A DNA stretch of 64,000 nt from Pogona vitticeps (taxonomy: Eukaryota; Chordata; Lepidosauria; Squamata; Agamidae). How positions within the stretch are numbered: position 1 is the stretch's first letter; each line of letters starts with the position of its first letter. The stretch lies in assembly GCF_051106095.1 (NCBI RefSeq), contig NC_135783.1:307658322-307722321 (forward strand), read 5' to 3'. The position numbers and the translations under genes were made by a program. Of this stretch, positions 56,011 through 64,000 are shown piece by piece. The notes under the pieces were generated by a model, which worked only from the letters and a program-made list of their open reading frames with translations, was not told the origin of the DNA and searched no databases.

Positions 56011-59000
56011 TGGTCCCTTGCTGGTTGTATAACTAGCCACCTGACTGGCACCTTATTGCTTATCTCCAATATGCCATGAGCTGAAACCCATGCATGACTA
56101 CTGCATTTCCCTTCCTGTGCCACAGCTGGTAGAAGCGTGTAGTCTCAAATGAGTCGTCAGTCTTGCCCATTTGTGCTACATTTGCCCACTTACTGAATAA
56201 TATCATACCTAGTACAGTCAGCACCTTTTTGGAGCCCTTAGAATATCTCCATGTTTATCACCGAACAATTGCACCAAAGAAGATCCAGTTTTTAAAAGCC
56301 CCAGGAGTTTAGAAGAAGGGTTAAAATACTGTTCTGAAAAACAGCATAATGACCTCTGGGCAGGCAGGCAGGCAGACAAGCAGGCAACAGCGGTTGGCAG
56401 AGTGGGGCAGGAAGAGACATGCAGCTAAATCAAAGATTATGTTCCCAGGCAGACAGAGTCTCCTTGCTGGGGGCTATGATGCTAGAGCTGGAAAGACAAT
56501 CTCTATGGTTTAGACCTCACTCATTAACATACTCCTGCACTGAATAGTGTGACAAAGACCAGATGTAATGACCAGAAGGAGTGAGAGGTAGGTAGCTAAG
56601 CTTTATTTTTTAAAAAAAATGACCTAGAAGGAGGAAGAAAATCAAACAACAGCTAGGGCCAATGGGGTGGGTGAGTGAAATAGAAAATGTTTCACCATCT
56701 AAAACACATACAGGCATACAAAATAAGCAAATCTTCCTTAGGATTTGGAAACTATTTAAAAAAAGGTCTCCTTCTTGGCAACTTCCTAAGTCTCACTATG
56801 CTGACTGTATTGAAACTTAGCCCTGTGCAACTGAGATTCCCATGAAAACAAGATCCCCAGTGGGGATTTGGTGAGTCAACAACTATGCACATTTCATTAA
56901 TTCAATAGGTCTCCTCTAATTGTAACCCTACTACTGAGTTTAAGGTAATGTCTGGCTTTCTCCCATAATTTTAGAAGTCTGACTCTCCAGATTAATCTGA
57001 CAGGTCCCAGATCCCTTTGCTTCACCTGAGTGCCAGATCCTGACATTCCACTTAGATTCAGACCTGATAAAAAATAGTTCCAAATCAGGTCAATTTAGTG
57101 AGCCCTAATTTTAGGATGCAACCCCATTTGCAGCTTTCAAAGAGACTGAAAGCTGATGGTATGTGTGATAGTTGCAGCATCCTGTTCTCACCATGACACA
57201 CTGGTATACTATGTGTCAAATGTTAATCTTAGAACTGCATTGCTGGAAGAGACTCTATGGATCATCAAGTCCAGCCCCTATCAAGAAGGCACAGCAGGGA
57301 ATTGAACTCCCAACCTCAGGCTCCACAGAAACATACCCGAACCACTGATGCTCCCAAGCAGTGTCCCACACATTGAGTGAACTATCTAGTGTATATTACT
57401 TTGGTGTCTTCCCATATGTGTATGCACCTTCAATAATTGTAGATTAGATGACATTTCAGCACATGCTTACTAAGAAGCTTAAGTGCAGGGCACCCACCAT
57501 TAGGTTGGAAAATAAACAGTAAAAAGGAAATTATACCTTCTATACCGTCAGAGGATGGTAGCTAAATAGGAAGGTCTGCCTGGCTATGTCCTTCTTCAAG
57601 GCTCTGAAGTCCTATAGGAGAGCTTAAAGCATTCTTTTCTATGTCTTAAGAAGACTGTTCTCAAGAGGCAGTGAGCAAAGCACCAGTCTCTCTTTACTAT
57701 GCAGCAAATCCGCCAACACAATTGCAGAGACACTTGGAAAGGAGAGACTGACTTAAGTGGACAATATTTAAATGGCAGCTTTGGATGTATTAATACTTAC
57801 TAAGTAGTACTTCTGATGATGTTTGAATTGGAGGTAGCATACCTGATTAAGCAGACAAGCTATTTATGTAAGAGACTGGCAGAAGCCTCTTGGCTGTTAG
57901 CCCTTCTAGAGAAACTCGGTTAAAATACATGGTTTAGAAAGCATGGAAAGCAGATGAAAAGTGAAAAAAGCTGCAGTAGCATATTCGTGTATACAAGTTT
58001 TAAATCTAGTTTGGTAGAGTGGTGGCAGGATATGACGTCCGCAAAGCTGGCCTTCCTGTTTAAGCAGTGGGGTTTCTTGGGGAATAAAGTGTCTCAGGCT
58101 TCCTGTGTGTCAGCTGGAAATACTGTAGAGCAGCTGTTGTATAGATGCTGCCCCTAATTTCTTGGGGAAAGCTGCAGTGGAAAGCTTTCACACACTCTTA
58201 CTTAATAACCTATACTACAATTCACCCCACATTTGTTATAGCTTGGCTGATTACTGATGTGGAGTAAAACACACTAGGATTAAAAACTGCACAAAAAAGA
58301 AGCTAATTTGATTAAAGCCATATATTATACTATATCTATTTCCTCATTACCACTCACGGTTTGACACTTGTGAAGTAAACGGATGTTAATATAATGCATT
58401 AGGAAGAATTCGCCTCATGAGAGCAAAGCTAGCTTAGCGAAGTGATATTTAATGCTTTCTATGATATTTATTTAACTAAAATGGCTGATTAGATGTTAAA
58501 CAGAACAGAGGTTAATGATCTTTGTTATTGGTATTATAAAAAAATTAAAAAAGGATAAAATAGGGTTAATGATGTATGCCATTATTGTTATTATGGGGAT
58601 TAAAACATGCCGTTGTTGGCTATATAGAAAAAAAAAAATAGGCCCCAAGCTGTGAGTAATTAGCAAAATTGTATTGTGGCTTAACCTTAGCTAGTAATTA
58701 ATTACTTGGTATGGATGCTGTGTGTTTATAAGCATTGGTCTGGACCAGTTAGTTACAAGACATAAAAATCTGCTTATACTTTTAAATGAAAAACAGAATG
58801 AGGACAACATGGCTTATCTCAAGCTGGGTTTGAGTTATCCGTGGCATAGATACCAAAAAAGAGCAAAGGAAGTCAAGAAGAGCCGAATGCCCACTGGGCA
58901 CCTACTACATATTAGGAGATGAATGATATTCAAGCTGATGTAGCTTTGGGCCTTCTTTAGTTTGTAGAATAATCTAAATTTGTTCAACTTATTGCATGGA

Positions 59001-59814
59001 TGTCCTTGTGACTGATCTGTCACCTTGTATCTTGCCCATTTTTCTTCTCTTTCTAACATTTTTATAATGAAAAGGATGGGAAATTGCTTACATGCAAAGA
59101 ATTCCTCATTAGAATTGCACCTTAAGTAATATCTCAGAGCTTGAAAAAACAGATTTTAAGCAATGAGCAAAGGTACTTGCATAGCTGTCTGTTGAGATAC
59201 ATATAACTTAGTATAGTCGTGAAGTTTCCACTCATTTGGGAATGCAGACAAACAAACAGCAGCTAACACCATAGAAGCCATATTGATTGGACTTCCTTTC
59301 CAATTATTGCAGTCAATATACCAATCAAATAAAGCACTTCATGCCTAGCAAAAATGCTTTCAAAACTCAGTTCCTCGTGGTGTGTCTGTATCCAGGGGGC
59401 ATTCATAAAACCATTGCGACAATGATGTTGTGACAGAAAAATCACAATTTGGATGTAATGTAACCTCAGTGGTTTTTCCTGAGCCACAGTGGACAAGGTT
59501 TTCACTTGAATTATAAACAGGGTATTTTTGCCAAATATTTTAAAATATTCTTTTTACGTCTACAGTAGAGGCTGAAATCTTGTTGCCAACAGTTACACTA
59601 TGTAGCGCTGATGATAGCATCAGCTGCGCCTGCTTTTCAGAAATTAAACATTGCTTATCCCCACTCCCCGAAAGTCTCAAGGATCTCATGGGATCCCTTT
59701 CATTGTGAGGAAACCATTTAGGGTTGTGGGAAAGGGAGGTGGAATGTTTGATTTCTGAAACTTGCTACCAGTGGGGTGATTTTTAAACATAACAACATCA
59801 ACAACCATCATCAT
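56011..59814. other. Non-coding; CR1-like fragment at 57229-57350
   Basis: No gene is recognised. A decayed repeat at 57229-57350 (GAACTGCATTGCTGGAAGAG, ATCATCAAGTCCAGCCCC, GGGAATTGAACTCCCAACCT) looks like a CR1-type 3' end or a SINE built from it, in reverse. The stretch 58320-58720 is AT-rich and unique-looking, a possible conserved non-coding element. Confidence 0.5.
57229..57350 (-). mobile_element. CR1-type 3' end or derived SINE
   Basis: The order of AACTGCATTGCTGGAAGAGA, CTATGGATCATCAAGTCCAG, CCCCTATCAAGAAGGCACAG and GAATTGAACTCCCAACCTCA is familiar from a dispersed squamate repeat related to reversed CR1 3' ends. Confidence 0.45.
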
Positions 59815-60559
59815 CATCCCCTCCATGGGCACAGGCCTTGTTGAGGCAGAGGGGCTTGCAACAGAAGGGTCTCCCAAGCCAGGCAGGTCTCAGCTCAGAA
59901 GCCAGACCAACTGTGCCCATCAACCATCAATTATGATGAGAGGAAATAGACAGAAACCCACCATGTCAGATGCTATAGCCCTTGGGCCTCTGGAGACAAA
60001 TGGGCTATAGGGCTCAGCAGATCCTGTTGAGGGACCAGGACAGGCTGCTGCAAAGCTACCGGAACAATGTAAATGCAAAACGTGAAAATGGAGAAATTAT
60101 GAAATTTTATTATGAGGCAAACCCAACAGCCCGTGGTTTTATAAAAAGAATGATGGAAATTTTGGAAATGAAGCACTCAAGTAGTGACATAACTGAACGA
60201 CGATTAATGGTGCAGAGAAGGTTTATAATCCAGAATAAAATGTTTTCAGAACTGGAATTGCAAGAACTAGAAAAGGTGACAAAATCAACACAGGACAATG
60301 ACCATAATAGGGAAGACAAATGGAGGGTAGCAGCAGACACAATAGTGGAAGAAAACATATCAATAGAGGAACAACTTATGGAACAACCCAGAAATTATGA
60401 GTTGACAGAATAGGAAACATCACTGAGGGTGAAAAAAGTAACCCATATTACACAGAAAGACAACGGCTCCTCAATTTGTACCAATTACAAAGTAAACCAG
60501 TAAGAGATCTACTGAATGATGCAAATGTCATCAGAACCATCTGGACAAATACTCTAAAG

Positions 60560-60695
60560 CAGTGGTCCCCAACCTTGAGCCTCCAGATGTTCTTGAACTA
60601 CCACTCCCAGAAGCCTTCACCACCACCTCTGCTGGCCAGGATTTCTGGGAGTTGAAGTCCAAGAACATCTGGAGGCCCAAGGTTGGAGACCACTG
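60560..60695. mobile_element. hAT MITE, 136 bp, near-palindromic
   Basis: It begins CAGTGGTCCCCAACCTTGAG and ends with the near reverse complement CCCAAGGTTGGAGACCACTG. The 8-bp target duplication CTCTAAAG flanks it exactly (60552-60559 and 60696-60703), as expected for hAT elements. The arms pair over most of their length (for example CTCCAGATGTTCTTG against CAAGAACATCTGGAG). It has no coding capacity. Confidence 0.93.
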
Positions 60696-62726
60696 CTCTA
60701 AAGGAAACAAACCAGCTACCATAGTAACAGTGGAACTTAGTTACAAGCTGCAAAAACCCCAGAAAACTCATGGCACCCCAAAATAGAAAACTCAGCTGGA
60801 AAGATAAATAAACAAATTAAGTGCAGACATTATCAACTTAAAACACTTGAAAGATTCAGAACTGAAAAATGAAAAAGTAAAAGCCAGACTATACAAAATA
60901 TATGATCTAGATAGGAAAATGGTTGTTAAAACTATGGAAGAATTAAAACAGTATGTAACTGCCACAGCAAAGAAAACTGAAATATAAGATGTACATTTAA
61001 AACAATATAGAGAAAACACACAATTCCGAAATAACCAATGATTATTCTATACGTCATTAGGAGAAAATGCATAGCAAAAGAAATTAGGCCCATGTAAAGA
61101 TGATGCTCTAAAATTTTGGAAAGAAATGTGGGAATGCCCAACTGGACATAACAAAAACGCCTTGTGGATTAAAGACATTTGTAAAGAAACTCAAAGAAAA
61201 CAAATGGATGATATTGTAATAACAACTGAAATTATTAAGAGGCAAGTAAAGGATGTAAAAAATTGGAATGCACCTGGTCCAGATGAGCTACATGGATTCT
61301 GGTTACAGCATGTAACTGTAAGTCTTCATCAACATATAGCAGTGCAATTTAATCACTTACTTCAAAATTCTACAACTGAAGACTGGATGACAACAGGCTG
61401 CACATTTCTGATAATAAAAGAAAATCAAAAGGGCAACAAACGCAGTAATTATCAACCAATTACATGCCTTCCAACAATGTTGAAGTTCCTCACAGGAATA
61501 CTTGCAAGATCTATATAGAAATACTTAACTGAACCCTGCTTATATCCAACTGAACAGAAAAAGAACTTTAAAAAGTGAAGAACCACAAAAGATCAGTTGT
61601 TTATTGATAAAATGGTCCTGAAGAATGGCAAAAGATGAAAAGCAAACCTTAAAATGACCTGGATAGACTATAAAAAGGCATTTGACTCATTGTCACATAC
61701 TGGATTAACACCTCCCTAAAATGTTAGTAAAAACATTCAGAAGTTCCTCAAGAAAAACATGGGGAAATGGAAATGGTCTTAATAGCCCATGGTGAAGAAA
61801 TTTGATAAGTTAACATCAAAAGAAGAATATTTCAAGGGCATTCTTTGTCACCACTGCTGTTTAACATCTCACTAATCTCCATGTCATTCATTTTAAATAA
61901 AACTGGATTGGGCTACCATATTTTACAACAAGCTGGAAAAAAGTCTCTTATACATGGATGACCTAAAACTACATGCAAAAAGTTCCACAGAGCTAGAATC
62001 ACTGCTAAATACAGTGCAAATATTTAATGAAGATATCCAAATGAAATTTGAAATTGACAAATGTGCAGCTTTGTCTATACACCGTGGCAACATCCAAAAA
62101 CTAGATGGAATAGAGTTAAACATTGGCAATATTATAAAATCTTTCTCAAGTGATGAAAATTATAAATACCTTGAAATACTAGAAGCAGACAACATTGTTA
62201 ACAACAGTTAGAGAACTGGCAGAAAGAGAATATATCAAAAGACTGCAGAAAATCTTAAAATCAAAATTAAATGTGGGAAATACACTCAAAGCCATAAACA
62301 CATGGGCCGTCCCACTAATTAGACACCCAGCTGGAATAATAGATTGGACTCAAAACAAACCAGAAGAATTGGATCGAAAAACACGGAAACTATCGAACAT
62401 GAATCACACACTACATCCAAAAAGTGATGTAGACAGATTATATTTACCAAGAAAAATTGGAGGGCGTGGAGTACTGCAACAACAGGAGGTAGTAGAGGAA
62501 GAAAAAAGAAGCCTATATTATTATGTCAGTACACGCAGAGAAAAATTACTGAAAGCAGTGGAAATGGAGAATATTTTGAAAGCAACAGAAACAAAGTATC
62601 AGTATAAGTAACAACAATTTGAAAAGAAATTAGACGGCTGGAAAAATAAACATGGAAAACACTTGAGAAATATTGATGGAAAGCATGATCATAATTCAAC
62701 ATGGGCATGGCTAAAACCTTCTGCAT

Positions 62727-63326
62727 GGGGCTTCCTTTGAGACTGATGCAGAAGCTTCAGATGGTCCACAACACAGCGACCAGGTTATTAACAGGGTGAA
62801 AAAATTTCATCATATTTCCCCCACCTTGGCCATCTTACACTGGTTACCTATCCATTTCCGCATTGATTTCAAGGTGTTAACTATTACATATAAAGCCCTA
62901 AATGGTTTAGGCCCTCAATACCCGGCAGAGTGCCTTCTTCTGCCTAGTTCTACCCATATCACACATTCCAGTCAGGCCGGGCGGCTGAAGGGCCTAACGC
63001 CAAGAGAGGTCCGAAGGGAAAATAGTAAAAATTGGGCCTTCTCAGCACTGGCCCCTCATCTCTGGAATAATTTACCTGCAGAGATCCACCTGCTCCCCTC
63101 GCTGAGGGCCTTCAAGACCAACCTGAAGACATGGCCAGAAAGGCAGGCTTCCCCTACAGCCATCACCTAGCCTATTTCTTTCCTTTCCCCCCTCTTATTC
63201 TTTTTCCATCTTGGACTTTGAAATTAATTCAGATTTTACTTGTAGTGTATTTTTTATGTTTTATGTAAACCGCCCAGAGTAGACACGTTCAAGATGGACA
63301 GTCTATAAGTTTAATAAATAAATAAA
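62727..63326 (+). mobile_element. L2-type LINE 3' part nested in R4
   Basis: It is collinear with 36390-36990: GLPLRLMQKLQMVHNTATRL, HISPTLAILHWLPIHFRIDF, YKALNGLGPQYPAECLLLPS and NWAFSALAPHLWNNLPAEIH. The 3' end is GTAAACCGCCCAGAGTAGAC, then TATAAGTTTAATAAATAAAT. R4 coding sequence stops at its left edge (WAWLK) and resumes at its right edge (LETLKKETKGLIFAAQ). A 124-codon frame at 62796-63170 remains open. Confidence 0.9.
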
Positions 63327-64000
63327 CTGGAGACCCTTAAGAAAGAAACCAAAGGCTTGATTTTTGCTGCACAAGAACAAGCACTCCAAACCAATGTGAT
63401 GAAAGCTAAGATCTAAGTAGTTAGTGCTAACAGCAAATGTTGACTCTGCCAAGAAAGGGATGAAACTGTGTCACACCTCATCTGCGAATGTCCAAAGATT
63501 GCACAAACAGATCACAAAATTAGACATAATAGAGTGGCAAAGTTAGTGCAAAAAATATAACTTGCCGGCCTCAAAAACCCATGGGAACATCAGGTAGAGA
63601 AGGTGTCAGAAAATGAGGAAGTCAAGAACTTGTGGGATTTCCAGATCCAAAGAGACAGACACCTTGTACATAACACACCAGACAGAGTAGTAATAGAATG
63701 AAGAAATGTCTGGATCATTGACATGGCAATTCCAGGGGATGCCAGAGTTTAAAATAAAGAATTGGAAAAACTAACAAACAAAGAGACCTGGCAATTGAAA
63801 CATCTCACCTCTGGAAGAAACACACTTCAGTGGTCCCCATAGTCATCGGGGCTTTGGGAACAATATCAAGAAATTTCACATAGTACTATAAGCAGTTGCA
63901 GATCTCAGAAATCATACCACCATCAGAGCTACGAAAAAAAGGCAATATTAGGAACAGCATACATACTGCGTCAATATTTAACAGATACTTAGGTGTTTGA

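Larger units (their letters stand above)
59815..64000 (+). mobile_element. R4/Dong-type LINE with restriction-like endonuclease, decayed, nested insertions
   Basis: The element spans 4.2 kb, reaching the window edge. It starts after a (CAT)n patch. An N-terminal piece (59982-60413) has ARGFIKRMMEILEMKHSSSD and ITERRLMVQRRFII. Reverse-transcriptase pieces follow: VKDVKNWNAPGPDELHGFWL, SNYQPITCLPTMLKFLTGIL (61126-61518), LLYMDDLKLHAKSSTELESL (about 61950) and DRLYLPRKIGGRGVLQQQEV (about 62430). A cysteine-histidine motif CRLCQERDETVSHLICEC lies at about 63435-63490, and VVPIVIGALGTISRNF lies near 63840, part of the restriction-enzyme-like endonuclease. That C-terminal endonuclease separates R4/Dong from APE-type LINEs. 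Stops and shifts break it into several frames. A hAT MITE and an L2 fragment are inserted in it. Confidence 0.87.

Overview
The window is vertebrate nuclear DNA, most likely from a squamate reptile (lizard or snake). This rests on the repeat mix: RTE-BovB LINEs, a Sauria-type tRNA SINE ending in an ACCTTT-like tail, L2/CR1 LINEs, R4/Dong LINEs, a Ty1/copia element and Gmr1-type Ty3/gypsy elements together. No host protein-coding exon, tRNA or rRNA gene could be supported. The window looks like an intergenic desert or a very large intron, with quiet AT-rich stretches alternating with dense clusters of nested transposable elements.

Layout. 1-3.2 kb is AT-rich non-coding sequence. 3.35-5.73 kb is a decayed copia element on the minus strand, itself hit by two SINE-like insertions. 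5.7-7.7 kb is unrecognised, with a coding-like minus-strand stretch. 7.9-17.4 kb mixes microsatellites with L2, BovB, CR1 and zinc-finger-LINE pieces. 17.4-24.4 kb is mostly quiet. 24.4-27.7 kb is a long minus-strand BovB LINE carrying a Tigger-like MITE. 28.9 kb holds a (TG)n run of about 80 units. 31-35 kb has scattered LINE remnants. 35.6-41.9 kb is a cluster: a largely open L2 ORF, a broken Gmr1-type gypsy fossil, BovB, and zinc-finger-LINE 5' and 3' parts. 45-49.4 kb is another cluster (R4, zinc-finger LINE, GC-rich DNA-transposon-like stretches, BovB). 49.39-55.62 kb is a 6.2-kb Gmr1-type gypsy element that looks whole, with 509-bp LTRs that look identical by eye and a 5-bp target duplication. 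55.7 kb is a Sauria-type SINE. 59.8 kb to the window end is an R4/Dong LINE with a nested hAT MITE and a nested L2.

The most notable content is the young gypsy element. Its integrase lies upstream of reverse transcriptase (the order known for Gmr1-type elements), and its capsid region resembles the vertebrate SCAN domain. Other points are a copia element whose primer site matches the anticodon arm of initiator tRNA-Met, a BovB deletion subfamily shared by two copies, and a 360-bp element apparently made from the two ends of a LINE.
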